Below are positions 1-9,910 of a stretch of 64,000 nucleotides of DNA, piece by piece. Position numbers and translations under genes: made by a program. Source of the stretch: Afifellaceae bacterium (lineage in GTDB: Bacteria > Pseudomonadota > Alphaproteobacteria > Rhizobiales > Afifellaceae); NCBI GenBank assembly GCA_028284625.1, contig JANQRH010000026.1:310001-374000 (forward strand), given 5' to 3'. The notes beneath the pieces were generated by a model. It did no database searches. It saw only the letters and a list, made by a program, of their open reading frames with translations, and was not told the origin of the DNA. Position 1 is the stretch's first letter. Each line of letters begins with the position of its first letter.

Positions 1-823
<823 letters not shown>

Positions 824-931
824 GGGCGCCACGCATTCCGCTCCCGCTCCAAGCGAAAGACGACCTTTGACTGACAGTCCTCACAACCTGCTGTAGCATG
901 CGCTGAACGGCACGGCGGCTCTGGGGGGCAC

Positions 932-3118
932 GTGGAGCAAGGCGGCGCGACACAGGCGCGGGAGGACGCGCGCGCACCGTTTGGCCTTAGCCCGGACGGT
1001 TGGCGGCGGCGGCTTGGCTGGCGCGCGGGCGACGGGCTGAGCACGCTCGCCGACAATTTCGAGCGCGAGCTTGCAGAGCGCGCCGGTTTCCAATGGCTGG
1101 CCGTGGCGTTCGGCGCTGGCGCGGCAATCTATTGTGTCTTGCCGCGTGAGCCGCACCTCTGGGCGCTTGCGGCGGCAACGTTTGTCTTCGCAGCGGCCGC
1201 GATCCTCTCCTATCAGCGCGGCACGACACTTCGCCTTGCGGTCGTGATCGCTCTTTTGCTTGCCGGTGCCACGGCGGCCAAGCTGCAGGTGGAGCGCCTC
1301 AACACACCGCATGTCGAAAGGCCCTTTGCGGTGGGGATCGTCGCGCGTGTAGTGGGCGTCGAGGATCGCGCTGATCTCCGCCCGCGCATTACGCTGGACC
1401 AGCTGACCACCGATGCGGATTGGGCCACGGAGCTTCTGCCGGCGCGGGCCCGTGTGACCATGGCGGAGCGCTACGAAGTGCCGCCGCTTGGCGCAACGAT
1501 CGCCGCGCGTGGTCGGATGATGCCGGTACCGGGCCCGGTAGTGCCGGGCGGATACGATCCGCGCCGCGCGGCATTCTTCGACGGCATCAGCGGCAGTGGC
1601 TTCCTGTTCGGGGATTGGCATCTCGTCGCGCCGCCGCATTTCTCCGCCGATCTGGCGATCGACAAGATACGCGCGGCCATCGTGGAGCGCATTCGCGCCA
1701 TCGAGCCCGGCCAGGCCGGCGCTGTGGCGGCGGCACTGCTGGTTGGCGAGCGCAGCTATATCGCAGCGCAGACCAAGGACGACCTGCGCCGCGCTGGCCT
1801 TGCTCATGTACTGGCGATATCCGGCATGCACATGATGCTCGTTGCCGGCACGGTCTTCTTCGCCACGCGCGCGCTGCTGGCCCTGTCTCCAAGTCTGGCG
1901 CTGACCCGTCCCATCCGAAAATGGGCCGCTGTGGCAGCGCTGATTGCCGCAACGGGCTACCTGGCGCTCTCCGGCGGCAATGTCGCAACGATCCGAGCTT
2001 TCGTGATGGCTGCGATCATCTTCTGCGCCGTGCTTCTCGATCGCCCGGCGATCTCGATGCGCAATCTGGCGCTCGCCGCCTTCATCGTCGTGGCGCTCCG
2101 GCCGGAAAGCGTCGTGGAGCCGGGTTTTCAGATGTCGTTCGGCGCTGTCGCGGCTCTCATCGCGGCGTGGGAAGCCTGGCGTGACCGCAAGAGGTCACAG
2201 CTAGGCGACGGCGACCTCACGCCCGGCTCGCGGTTCGCCCGTTTTCTCCGACGCGCGTTCATCGGCATTGCAGTGACGACACTGGTCGCCGGATTGGCGA
2301 CGGCCCCTTACGCCGCTTTCCATTTTGAGCGCGTTGCGTCGTACAGCTTGCTCGGCAATCTTTTGGCCGCGCCCTTCGTTTCGGTGCTCATCATGCCGGC
2401 GGGTCTCATGACCTTGATCCTCATGCCCTTCGGACTGGAGGCTGCACCACTTCATGTCATGACGTGGGGGATCGACGCCCTGCTGGCGATAGCGGCGTGG
2501 GTAGCAGCCCTTCCGGGCGCGGAGATGCGGGCGCCGCCGATCGCCCCGACTGCGCTGGTGACCATCACGATCGGCCTCCTGTGGCTGTGTCTGTGGCGAC
2601 GACGGTGGCGGCTCCTTGGCGCCGCGATCATTGTCGTCGGCCTTGGCCTCATCCCGGTTCTCGTCGATCGCCCCGAAATGATGGTGGCGCCCGACGGCAA
2701 GGCCGTCGCTGTCCGCGATGCCTCCGGCGTGCTTAGGGTCTCAGGCAGCCGCTCCGGCAGCTACACGGTGGAGCAGTTCTTCGACAAGGAGCCGATGGAG
2801 TCTCTCGCCGGCACGGAGTTGCGCGGCGGCGTGCGCTGCGATCCTACCGCCTGTCTGCTGGATGGGGCGGACGGCTTGCGTGTTGCGCATGTTCTCCAGC
2901 CGGCCGCATTTCACGAGGATTGCGCACGTGCGCATATCGTGGTGACGCCGCTTAAGGCGCCGACGAACTGTGCCGCCGCCTTGGTCGTCGACGCATCAGC
3001 GCTCACGCGCTTCGGCGCGCACGCCATGGACATCGCGATGGAAGAGGGCGCGCCGGTCGTCAATGTGCGGCGGGCGCGCTCCGCAGCGCCGCGCCCCTGG
3101 CAGGCCGGCGGCAACTAA
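932..3118 (+). CDS. comEC: ComEC/Rec2-family membrane protein
   Basis: Inner-membrane DNA-uptake channel family; in most alphaproteobacteria its role in natural competence is unproven. GTG start and 728 residues, within the usual size for alphaproteobacterial ComEC. An N-terminal DUF4131-like region with two to three hydrophobic segments (about residues 50-115) precedes an OB-like extracellular part. The Competence domain follows from about 240 to 520, with the family stretch LAHVLAISGMHMML near 290 and many membrane helices. The C-terminal 150 residues sit where the metallo-beta-lactamase-like domain belongs but show no HxHxDH motif, so that domain is degenerate. The gene ends four bases from the convergent lexA stop, the conserved comEC/lexA arrangement of this order. 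The 108 bp between glnS and this gene contain no other gene. Confidence 0.9.
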   Translation: MEQGGATQAREDARAPFGLSPDGWRRRLGWRAGDGLSTLADNFERELAERAGFQWLAVAFGAGAAIYCVLPREPHLWALAAATFVFAAAAILSYQRGTTLRLAVVIALLLAGATAAKLQVERLNTPHVERPFAVGIVARVVGVEDRADLRPRITLDQLTTDADWATELLPARARVTMAERYEVPPLGATIAARGRMMPVPGPVVPGGYDPRRAAFFDGISGSGFLFGDWHLVAPPHFSADLAIDKIRAAIVERIRAIEPGQAGAVAAALLVGERSYIAAQTKDDLRRAGLAHVLAISGMHMMLVAGTVFFATRALLALSPSLALTRPIRKWAAVAALIAATGYLALSGGNVATIRAFVMAAIIFCAVLLDRPAISMRNLALAAFIVVALRPESVVEPGFQMSFGAVAALIAAWEAWRDRKRSQLGDGDLTPGSRFARFLRRAFIGIAVTTLVAGLATAPYAAFHFERVASYSLLGNLLAAPFVSVLIMPAGLMTLILMPFGLEAAPLHVMTWGIDALLAIAAWVAALPGAEMRAPPIAPTALVTITIGLLWLCLWRRRWRLLGAAIIVVGLGLIPVLVDRPEMMVAPDGKAVAVRDASGVLRVSGSRSGSYTVEQFFDKEPMESLAGTELRGGVRCDPTACLLDGADGLRVAHVLQPAAFHEDCARAHIVVTPLKAPTNCAAALVVDASALTRFGAHAMDIAMEEGAPVVNVRRARSAAPRPWQAGGN

Positions 3119-3121
3119 AGT

Positions 3122-3823
3122 TCAGTAAGATCGCACGAGGCCGGAGAGCCGCCCCTGAATGCGCACCCGGTCCGGGCCGAAGATGCGCGTCTCGTAAGCC
3201 GGGTTCGCCGCCTCAAGCGCCACCGACGCGCCTTTGCGCCTTAGCCGTTTCAGCGTCGCCTCCTCGTCATCGATCAGCGCCACGACGATGTCGCCGGTAT
3301 TCGCCGTGTCCTGCTTCTTCACGATGACGGTGTCGCCCTCCAGAATGCCCGCGTCGATCATCGAATCGCCGCGCACCTCCAGCGCAAAAAACTCGCCGCC
3401 GCCAAGCAGCTCCGCCGGCATGGAGATGGAATGGCTGTGGTTCTGGATCGCTGAGATCGGCACGCCCGCCGCGATGCGGCCCATGACCGGGACGGCGACG
3501 GAATCGTTTGCCGCTTCGCCGACATCCTTCGGCGCCTTGCCGAGCCGCCCTTCAATGACGTTGGGCCGGAAACCGCCGCGCCGCGCCGCCGCAAAGCTCG
3601 GATTGACCGCCTCCGGCAGCCTGAGCACCTCAAGTGCGCGCGCCCGATTCGGCAGCCGGCGAATGAAGCCCCGTTCCTCCAAAGCGGTGATCAGCCGGTG
3701 GATGCCCGACTTGGATCTGAGGTCGAGCGCGTCCTTCATTTCGTCGAAAGACGGCGGAATTCCGCTCTCTTTCAGGCGCTCGTTGATGAACATCAGGAGT
3801 TCGAGTTGCTTGCGTGTCAGCAT
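3122..3823 (-). CDS. lexA: LexA SOS repressor
   Basis: Represses SOS genes until RecA-stimulated self-cleavage. 233 residues from the ATG at 3823; a longer frame to 3877 exists, but the family begins [10 protein letters not shown]. The N-terminal winged helix-turn-helix covers about residues 1-65 ([20 protein letters not shown]). The Ala-Gly cleavage site is in [10 protein letters not shown], the catalytic serine in [10 protein letters not shown], and the lysine in EATLKRLRR. The C-terminal S24 peptidase domain is complete. A perfect alphaproteobacterial LexA box lies 60-74 bases upstream of the start, so the gene should be autoregulated. The transcript converges on comEC. Confidence 0.97.
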   Translation of the reverse strand: MLTRKQLELLMFINERLKESGIPPSFDEMKDALDLRSKSGIHRLITALEERGFIRRLPNRARALEVLRLPEAVNPSFAAARRGGFRPNVIEGRLGKAPKDVGEAANDSVAVPVMGRIAAGVPISAIQNHSHSISMPAELLGGGEFFALEVRGDSMIDAGILEGDTVIVKKQDTANTGDIVVALIDDEEATLKRLRRKGASVALEAANPAYETRIFGPDRVRIQGRLSGLVRSY

Positions 3824-3882
3824 TGATCGGGCTCGCCTCGCTCCACGTGATCTAGTGCACAAATCACGAACAGACACTACAT

Positions 3883-3897
3883 GTTCACGCAGTGTTC
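3883..3897. promoter_or_regulatory. LexA (SOS) box upstream of lexA
   Basis: Direct repeat GTTC-N7-GTTC (GTTCACGCAGTGTTC), the operator form known for alphaproteobacterial LexA. It lies 60 bp from the lexA start, where it would overlap the promoter. A further GAAC at 3869-3872 may extend recognition. Confidence 0.85.
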
Positions 3898-4336
3898 CGC
3901 AAGAGCGTTAAATTCCCGTGAAGCGTCCTTATCGGTGTACCGGGGGTGCGGCACCAGGCGCTACGCGGTGAAGTACGAGGGACTCATTGAGGAACTGCCT
4001 CGGACGCCGCCGTCTGCATGTCAGCGATAATGGGTATGACCTGCTTAGGTTCCGTGCGTGCACGTCACACGATCTCCTGCCCAACACATCAACGTCCTCC
4101 CCTGAGAAATCTCGGTCATTTCTCAAGGAGTCGAATCGGCCGGCTAGGCGAAAGAGGACCGCGCGCTCGGGGAGGTGGCAACGGCCTTCACGCTCAGAAC
4201 GCGCGCAGGCGAGGAACCATCGAGGACATGCACTCGACTACCGGCGTATGACCTCAGCTTGACTCGACTCCGGCTCTATGAGCCAATTTTCGGCACGTAG
4301 CTCATGACGAACACTTTAGCCGGAGAGGGGTACGCC
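3898..4336. other. Intergenic region between lexA and the ABC importer, no gene supported
   Basis: About 440 bp between divergent genes. Short open frames here have no codon bias or recognisable sequence. The one clear structure is a hairpin at 4103-4125 with 8-bp perfect arms (TGAGAAAT / ATTTCTCA) and a 7-nt loop. It lies upstream of the ABC importer but has no T-run and no riboswitch consensus. The region should hold the importer promoter. Confidence 0.5.
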
Positions 4337-5344
4337 GTGTTGAAGACATTTGCCGTTGCGCTGGTCGCCGTGGTCACCATGACGTCCCACGGCGTGGCCC
4401 AGACCAAGACGCCGTTTGCCCTGGACTGGAAGTTTGAGGGCCCGAGCGCCGCCTATTTCGCGGCCATCGACAATGGCCACTTCGCCGCCGAAGGGCTCGA
4501 TGTCGAAATCTCGCCGGGCCAGGGCTCGCTCGACGCCATCCCGAAAGTGGCGACCGGTGCCTTTCCCTTCGGCTTCGCCGACATCAACAGCCTGATCAAG
4601 TTCCTTGACCAGAACCAAGGTGCACCGGTGACCGCGGTGATGATGGTCTACGACAAGCCGCCCTTTGCCATCGTCGGTCGAGTCTCACAAGGCGTCAGCG
4701 CGCCCGCCGATCTGGAGGGCAAAGTTCTCGGCGCCCCTCCGCCCGACGGGGCCTGGGCGCAGTTTCCCGCTTTTGCGTCCGCCAACAATATCGATGTCGA
4801 CGCGGTGACGGTGGAGCCGGTCGGGTTCCCGACCCGCGAACCGATGCTTGCTGAGGGCAAGGTCGACGCCATCACTGGCTTCTCGTTCTCCAGTTTCCTG
4901 AACCTGGTGCGGCTCGGCATTCCGGAGGAGGACATCTCCGTCATTCTAATGGCCGATCACGGGCTGTCGCTTTATGGCAATGCGATCATCGTCAACACCG
5001 ATTTCGCGACCGCCAACCCGGAGACGGTGACCGCCTTCCTGCGGGCGGTCGCGAAGGGCTGGAAGGACGTGATCGCCGCGCCTGAGGCCGGCGTGGAGAT
5101 GATCGCCAAGCGCAACCCGGCGCTGGACGTGGCCTTGGAGACGCGCAGGCTGCAGCTTGCGATCGACGCCAATGTGCTGACCGACTACACCCGTGAAAAC
5201 GGCATGGGCGGAATAGAGCCGGAGCGCTTTGCCCGGGCGTTGGAGCAACTGGCGGAGACTTACGAGTTTCAAAACCCACCCGACGCGTCGCTCTACTTCA
5301 CCGACACGTACCTGCCTGCGGGTGAGGAGCGTATGGTCAATTGA
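4337..5344 (+). CDS. ABC transporter substrate-binding protein, NMT1/SsuA/TauA type
   Basis: Periplasmic binding protein that delivers a small organic ligand to the transporter encoded just downstream. The GTG at 4337 is preferred over the ATG at 4304. It has a GGAGAGG ribosome site 8 bases upstream and opens directly into a signal peptide (MLKTFAVALVAVV...GVAQ). The mature protein shows the NMT1/THI5-like fold pattern: LDWKFEGPSAAYFAAIDNGH, then GLDVEISPGQGS and later ADLEGKVLGAPP. Relatives carry sulfonates, taurine, nitrate or pyrimidine precursors, so the ligand cannot be named from sequence. The three genes form one cassette (binding protein, ATPase, permease), and the block interrupts the usual lexA-moeA neighbourhood. 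Confidence 0.88.
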   Translation: MLKTFAVALVAVVTMTSHGVAQTKTPFALDWKFEGPSAAYFAAIDNGHFAAEGLDVEISPGQGSLDAIPKVATGAFPFGFADINSLIKFLDQNQGAPVTAVMMVYDKPPFAIVGRVSQGVSAPADLEGKVLGAPPPDGAWAQFPAFASANNIDVDAVTVEPVGFPTREPMLAEGKVDAITGFSFSSFLNLVRLGIPEEDISVILMADHGLSLYGNAIIVNTDFATANPETVTAFLRAVAKGWKDVIAAPEAGVEMIAKRNPALDVALETRRLQLAIDANVLTDYTRENGMGGIEPERFARALEQLAETYEFQNPPDASLYFTDTYLPAGEERMVN

Positions 5345-5404
5345 TGATCTGATGGCCGGCGGATGACGCCCATGCGCCGGCCATCAATGTAAAGCCGTTT
5401 CGAC

Positions 5405-6214
5405 GTGCTCTCCTCGCCGCGCATCGAGCTCCGCTCCGTCACACATGCCTACCGCACCAAAGCCGGTCCCTTGCCGGTGTTGGACGACCTCAGCTTCGCC
5501 TGCGCCGATGAGAGCTTCACGGCGGTTGTCGGTCCCTCCGGCTGCGGCAAGTCGACCCTGACGCGCCTGATCGCGGGCCTGCTGCGTCCCGACGATGGCG
5601 ACGTTCTCCTCCACGGAGAGTCTGTCGTTGGTCCGCGGTCCACTGTCGGCATGGCGTTCCAGAACCCGGTGCTTCTGGAGTGGCGCAGCATCATCGACAA
5701 CGTCGTGCTGCCGCTCGAGATCGTCCCGAACGACCTTTCCAAGGCCGCGCGGCGCCAACGATCGCATGAGCTTCTGTCGCTGGTCGGCCTGGCGGGCTTT
5801 GAGGAGAAGCGCCCCTCGCAACTCTCCGGCGGTATGCGCCAGCGCGCATCGCTCTGCCGGGCGCTTGTGCATCGCCCCGAGGTGTTGATCCTCGACGAGC
5901 CGTTCGGTGCGTTGGACGCCTTCACGCGGGAAGATCTGTGGCAGACCATGCACACGCTGAGGCGCGAGGAGAACATCACGTGCCTCTTGATCACGCACGA
6001 TCTGCGCGAATCCGTCTTTCTTGCCGATAAGGTGATCGTTCTGTCGGGACGCCCTGCGCACGTTCAGTACACAATTGACGTCGCGTTGGGCGAGGTGCGC
6101 ACCATCGAAGACCTTTACACGCCGGAAGCCACCGACATGCTGCACGAGCTACGCCATCAGATCGAGATCGCGCAGGGTCGCGCGCCGGCCGACGAGCCGT
6201 CGAAGGACGCCTAG
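5405..6214 (+). CDS. ABC transporter ATP-binding protein, SsuB/TauB family
   Basis: Cytoplasmic ATPase powering the importer. 269 residues from a GTG start. Walker [10 protein letters not shown] is at residues 43-51, the Q-loop lies in MAFQNPVLLEWRS, the signature LSGGMRQR at 140-147 and Walker B VLILDEP at 160-166. The D-loop GALD follows, with the H-loop in LLITHD. The gene lies 60 bp after the binding-protein gene, and its stop codon directly abuts the permease start, so it is surely cotranscribed. No accessory C-terminal domain is seen. Confidence 0.93.
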   Translation: MLSSPRIELRSVTHAYRTKAGPLPVLDDLSFACADESFTAVVGPSGCGKSTLTRLIAGLLRPDDGDVLLHGESVVGPRSTVGMAFQNPVLLEWRSIIDNVVLPLEIVPNDLSKAARRQRSHELLSLVGLAGFEEKRPSQLSGGMRQRASLCRALVHRPEVLILDEPFGALDAFTREDLWQTMHTLRREENITCLLITHDLRESVFLADKVIVLSGRPAHVQYTIDVALGEVRTIEDLYTPEATDMLHELRHQIEIAQGRAPADEPSKDA

Positions 6215-6979
6215 ATGGAACTTGCCCGCCGGATCGCTGTTCCCATCGCCGCCATCGCCGTCACTCTGGCCCTATGGGAACTTCTTGTCTGGGCCAATGG
6301 CTGGCCCGACTACAAAATGGCGTCACCCTCCGACCTGGGGCCGGCCTTCTGGAAATTCCGTTGGCTCTTCCTGCAATATAGCTGGGATACGTTGTGGCGC
6401 ACGATCGCCGGCCTCGGCCTGTCGGTGATTGTCGGCACGCTGATCGGCATGGTCATGGGTTTTTCCCGCGTCATGCGCGAGGCGCTTTATCCCTTGCTGG
6501 TCGGGTTCAACGCCATTCCCAAGGCGACGGTGGTGCCGGTCATCGCGCTGATCTTCGTCGGCGCACACGACATGAACACGATCCTCATCGCGTTCATGAT
6601 CTCCTTCTTCCCGATTGCCGTCTCAATCTCGATCGGTCTCTCCACGCTGGAGCCCGAATACCGCGACATCCTGAGCTCGCTCGGCGCAAGCCGGTTCACG
6701 ATCTTCCGGAAGATCGCGCTACCGAAGACCCTGCCGGAATTCTTTGGCGCGCTGAAAGTTGCCGTGACGCTCGCATTCATCGGCACGAACTTGATGGAGA
6801 TTGTCGAGCCGCACGGCAAAGGCCTCGGTCATCTCTTCGACAGCGGAAAGATCAACGCCGATTATCCGCTGATGTTCGCTGTTCTGATCGCGCTCGCTTT
6901 CCTTGGCATCCTGCTCTTTTATGTCGTGGTCGTTTTGGAGCGCACATTTGCCGGCTGGGCCGAGCGCGGCGATACCTAG
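6215..6979 (+). CDS. ABC transporter permease, SsuC/TauC family
   Basis: Inner-membrane channel of the importer. 254 residues with about six hydrophobic helices. The cytoplasmic coupling (EAA) loop EYRDILSSLGASRFTIFRKI is near residue 150 and has the conserved EAA...G pattern. The ATG follows the ATPase stop with no gap, indicating translational coupling. A palindromic repeat able to form a strong hairpin follows the stop. Confidence 0.93.
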   Translation: MELARRIAVPIAAIAVTLALWELLVWANGWPDYKMASPSDLGPAFWKFRWLFLQYSWDTLWRTIAGLGLSVIVGTLIGMVMGFSRVMREALYPLLVGFNAIPKATVVPVIALIFVGAHDMNTILIAFMISFFPIAVSISIGLSTLEPEYRDILSSLGASRFTIFRKIALPKTLPEFFGALKVAVTLAFIGTNLMEIVEPHGKGLGHLFDSGKINADYPLMFAVLIALAFLGILLFYVVVVLERTFAGWAERGDT

Positions 6980-6986
6980 ACCAAGG

Positions 6987-7029
6987 TCCCGAAAAGTGGA
7001 CGCCACTTTTTCGGATAAGATCATGCTCC
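6987..7029. repeat. Dispersed palindromic repeat, copy 1
   Basis: TCCCGAAAAGTGG, a short loop, then CCACTTTTTCGGA, followed by ATCATGCTCC. Sequences of this kind recur at 41574-41624 and inside 61035-61171. The perfect stem with an internal T-run just after the ABC permease stop could also terminate that operon. This resembles the intergenic palindromes common in Hyphomicrobiales genomes. The remaining roughly 200 bp up to the next gene hold a degenerate tail of the repeat (GAGCGTTGGAGCG near 7042) and no supported gene. Confidence 0.7.
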
Positions 7030-7258
7030 AGCAATAAGTTAGAGCGTTGGAGCGATTTGGGGCGGACTCGGGCAGATAAGATTCTGCTCCCAGCGAAGCG
7101 ATAAACTAAGGTACCGAAAGCGTGTTCCGGCGCGCTCGCCTAGCCGCGGTGAATTGAGTTGATGGAGCGCGCGTCACGTCGATGATCGCGCGGGTATGAA
7201 TCCAACTGCCGCGCGGCTCATGCGGTGATACGGAGCGAGCCGCTTTCGGGGAAGACCG

Positions 7259-9316
7259 ATGGAGAATGAGCGCGCCGATAAGGCGACGATGATCGCCGAG
7301 CCAACGCCCGCGATCTGCACCGCAATTCGTTGGTCGAAGCTCCTGCAGGGCTTCTTGCTGATGGCAGCGTGGCCCGTGCTCGACCTCATCATACGGCTGT
7401 GGTTCGGCTTCCGGCTTTTCCCGGTCGACATGATGGCGCCGGTCGGCGCCGGCTTGGGGCTGCTTCTCGCATTGGGTTTTCTCACACAGCCGGTCGCCGC
7501 ACTCACCATCTGGTACTGCATTGCCGCGGCAACAGGGTCGGCCGGTCACGCCGCCGACATCGCGCTGCTCGTTTGGCTCGCCGTGGCGGGCGCATCCTTC
7601 ATCTCGCTCGATTGGGCCTTTGCAGCGGGCGCGCGCTCCATCGCCTTGCCGGGCGTCGATCGTATTACCGCATGGCTGCGCAATCTATCGGCGGCAGGGG
7701 AGCCGGTGCTGCTTCTCTTGATGCGCCTGCTTGCGGCGGCGATCCTGATCGTCATTGTCGGTTGGGACCTCGGCGGACTCACGCATTTCCTGCGCAGCGG
7801 CTGGGAACTCGACATCGCCTCAGCGGCGCTTCAGCGTTTGCTTGTCGTGCTGGCCGTGCTGCTGGCCTTTGGCGTTGTGACGCGAGCTGCGGCTCTCGTG
7901 GCGGCCGGCGTGCTGTTGTCGCTCAATGGTGTCGCGGCGGCCGGTGTTGTCCTGCTGCTCATGGTGCTCGTCTTCCGCGGCGGCGGTTATCTGACGATCG
8001 ATGGCTGGATCATCGGCCGCGCCGCCGAGCGCTATCCGCACCTCTTCGCGCCGCCGGACTGGAACGATGAACGGCTGCCGCATGTGGTGATCGTGGGCGC
8101 CGGCTTCGGCGGGTTGGCCGCAGCGCGCGCCTTCCGCCAGTCGCCGTGCCGAGTGACGCTTATCGACCGCCGCAACTATCACCTCTTTCAGCCGCTGCTT
8201 TATCAAGTCGCCACCGCCGGGCTGTCACCGGCCGATATCGCCATGCCCGTGCGCTCCGTCTTCCGCGACCAGCCGAATGTGCGCTGCCTGCTCGGTCGCG
8301 TGAACGACGTCGATCGACATGCGCAGTCGGTGACCGTCGGCGAGCGGCACGTGCCGTACGATTATCTGATCCTCGCCACCGGGGCCCGCCACAGCTATTT
8401 CGGCCGTGACGATTGGGAGCCCGTCGCGCCCGGCCTGAAGAAGATCGACGATGCGACCTCGATCCGCCGCCGCATCCTGCTTGCCTTTGAGCATGCGGAA
8501 GATTGCGACGACGCCGACGAGCGGGCCGCCTGGCTGACTTTCGTCGTGGTTGGGGGCGGGCCGACCGGCGTTGAGATCGCCGGCACGTTGGTGGAGCTGG
8601 CGCATCATGGCATGGCCGGCGACTTCCGCCGCGCCGATCCGACACAGGCGCGCGTGATCCTGATGGAAGGCGGTCCGCGCCCGCTCGCCGCCTTTACCGA
8701 AAGCCTTTCGGCTTACACGCGCAAGGCGCTTGAAGAGCTCGGCGTGGAAGTCCGCACCGACGCGCGCGTGGAGGAGATCGACGAGACCGGCGTCGTCGTC
8801 AACGGCGAGCGCGTGGGCGCGCGCACGGTGATCTGGGGCGCCGGTGTCATCGCCTCATCGGCGCATAAATGGCTTGAGGCGGCGCACGACCGCGCGGGCC
8901 GCGTGGAGGTGGAATCGGATCTCACCGTGCCCGGCGCGCCGCAGGTCTTCGTGGTCGGCGATACGGCGTCGAGCAAGGCTTGGAACGGCAACCCTGTGCC
9001 GGGCCTTGCCCCCGCCGCAAAGCAAGGCGGCAGCTACGCCGCGCGCGTGATTCACAACCGCATCGTCGGGCGCCCGCCACCGGGGCCGTTCTGCTACCGC
9101 CATCAGGGCAACCTCGCGACGATCGGGCGCCAGGCCGCAGTCGTGGATCTCGGGCGGCTGAAGTTGAAAGGCGCTGTCGCCTGGTGGTTCTGGGGCTTCG
9201 TGCACGTCTTCTTCCTGATCGGCACGCGCAATCGAACCTCGGTGATCCTGCAATGGTTCTGGGCCTATCTGACGTTCAACCGCGGCACGCGCTTGATTAC
9301 CGGCGCGGAAGCCTAG
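7259..9316 (+). CDS. Type II NADH dehydrogenase fused to an N-terminal membrane domain
   Basis: Transfers electrons from NADH to quinone through FAD without pumping protons. 685 residues, against 400-450 for ordinary NDH-2. Residues 1-265 form an extra domain of several hydrophobic helices with DoxX-like character. Residues 272-685 are the flavoprotein: FAD motif GAGFGGLAAARA near 277, NDH-2 segment NYHLFQPLLYQVATAGL, second dinucleotide fold VVVGGGPTGVEIAG near 429, and VFVVGDTA near 560. The C-terminal helix FVHVFFLIGTRNR is the membrane anchor found in rhizobial NDH-2. The gene stands alone between the importer cassette and a small secreted protein. The fusion is one continuous frame, so assembly error is unlikely. 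Confidence 0.9.
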   Translation: MENERADKATMIAEPTPAICTAIRWSKLLQGFLLMAAWPVLDLIIRLWFGFRLFPVDMMAPVGAGLGLLLALGFLTQPVAALTIWYCIAAATGSAGHAADIALLVWLAVAGASFISLDWAFAAGARSIALPGVDRITAWLRNLSAAGEPVLLLLMRLLAAAILIVIVGWDLGGLTHFLRSGWELDIASAALQRLLVVLAVLLAFGVVTRAAALVAAGVLLSLNGVAAAGVVLLLMVLVFRGGGYLTIDGWIIGRAAERYPHLFAPPDWNDERLPHVVIVGAGFGGLAAARAFRQSPCRVTLIDRRNYHLFQPLLYQVATAGLSPADIAMPVRSVFRDQPNVRCLLGRVNDVDRHAQSVTVGERHVPYDYLILATGARHSYFGRDDWEPVAPGLKKIDDATSIRRRILLAFEHAEDCDDADERAAWLTFVVVGGGPTGVEIAGTLVELAHHGMAGDFRRADPTQARVILMEGGPRPLAAFTESLSAYTRKALEELGVEVRTDARVEEIDETGVVVNGERVGARTVIWGAGVIASSAHKWLEAAHDRAGRVEVESDLTVPGAPQVFVVGDTASSKAWNGNPVPGLAPAAKQGGSYAARVIHNRIVGRPPPGPFCYRHQGNLATIGRQAAVVDLGRLKLKGAVAWWFWGFVHVFFLIGTRNRTSVILQWFWAYLTFNRGTRLITGAEA

Positions 9317-9579
9317 GATTACTGGCGCGCCCGCGCGTGCTGGTGCAGAATTACAACGCAGCAGAGCATTCCTTGTCTCATGCAATTCTTGATCGCAGGC
9401 ATCACCGGCGAATCAGTTACCGTAATTGCTTGTGTTCAAGGGGCCGGGCGCCATGCGCGTCCGGGAAGGGGGCGCGTCGCTCAGATCTGGCAGGAGCTTC
9501 GGCTCGCCGCTGAGCGCGTCACGTTGAAAGTCTCTGAGGCGAGCCTTGCGCGGGTCGATGCCCGCATGAGGAGCCTGAG

Positions 9580-9894
9580 ATGATGCTGAAGACCCTGGCC
9601 GCGGTGTGCCTGGCGTTTGGCCTCCACAGCCTTCCCGCCACCGCCCACGATTTCTGGATCAACCACGGAAACTACAAATCGCCCGCTGACGGGTCGCATT
9701 GCTGCGGCGACCATGATTGCTTCATGATATCGCCGGTTGACATGGAGCCTACCGCCGCCGGCTGGCTGATCAAATCGCTCGGCGAAACCGTGCCTTACAG
9801 CGAAGCGCACCAGTCGGAGGACGGCGAATTCTGGCGCTGCAAGCGACACGATGGCTCGCGCCGCTGCTTCTTCGCGCCAAGGCCGGTGAGCTAG
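9580..9894 (+). CDS. Small Cys-rich secreted protein of unknown function
   Basis: 104 residues with a clear signal peptide (MMLKTLAAVCLAFGLHSLPATA). The mature part of about 80 residues contains DFWINHGNYKSP, a CCGDHDC cluster and two later cysteines (WRCKRH and RRCFF), so disulfides or metal binding are plausible. A GAGGAG ribosome site precedes tandem ATG codons at 9580 and 9583. It converges on moeA with 16 bp between stops. I do not recognise a named family; related small exported proteins are common in this order. The 263 bp before it show no supported gene. Confidence 0.65.
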   Translation: MMLKTLAAVCLAFGLHSLPATAHDFWINHGNYKSPADGSHCCGDHDCFMISPVDMEPTAAGWLIKSLGETVPYSEAHQSEDGEFWRCKRHDGSRRCFFAPRPVS

Positions 9895-9910
9895 AGCAAC
9901 GAAGCGCGGC

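Noticed and set aside
881-1831. 316-residue minus-strand frame
   Set aside because: Antisense to comEC; composition is Arg/Ala-rich with no recognisable domain.
3987-4262. 91-residue frame before the ABC importer
   Set aside because: Arg/Ser-rich, no start context and no codon bias; treated as intergenic.
4000-4336. TPP or FMN riboswitch before the NMT1/THI5-type importer
   Set aside because: A CTGAGA occurs at 4102, but the other conserved TPP core (ACCTGA...TAATACCAGCG) is absent in the right order; no FMN core either.
9380-9583. 67-residue frame overlapping the start of the small secreted protein by ATGA
   Set aside because: The overlap suggests coupling, but the peptide has no conserved look and its own start has no ribosome site.
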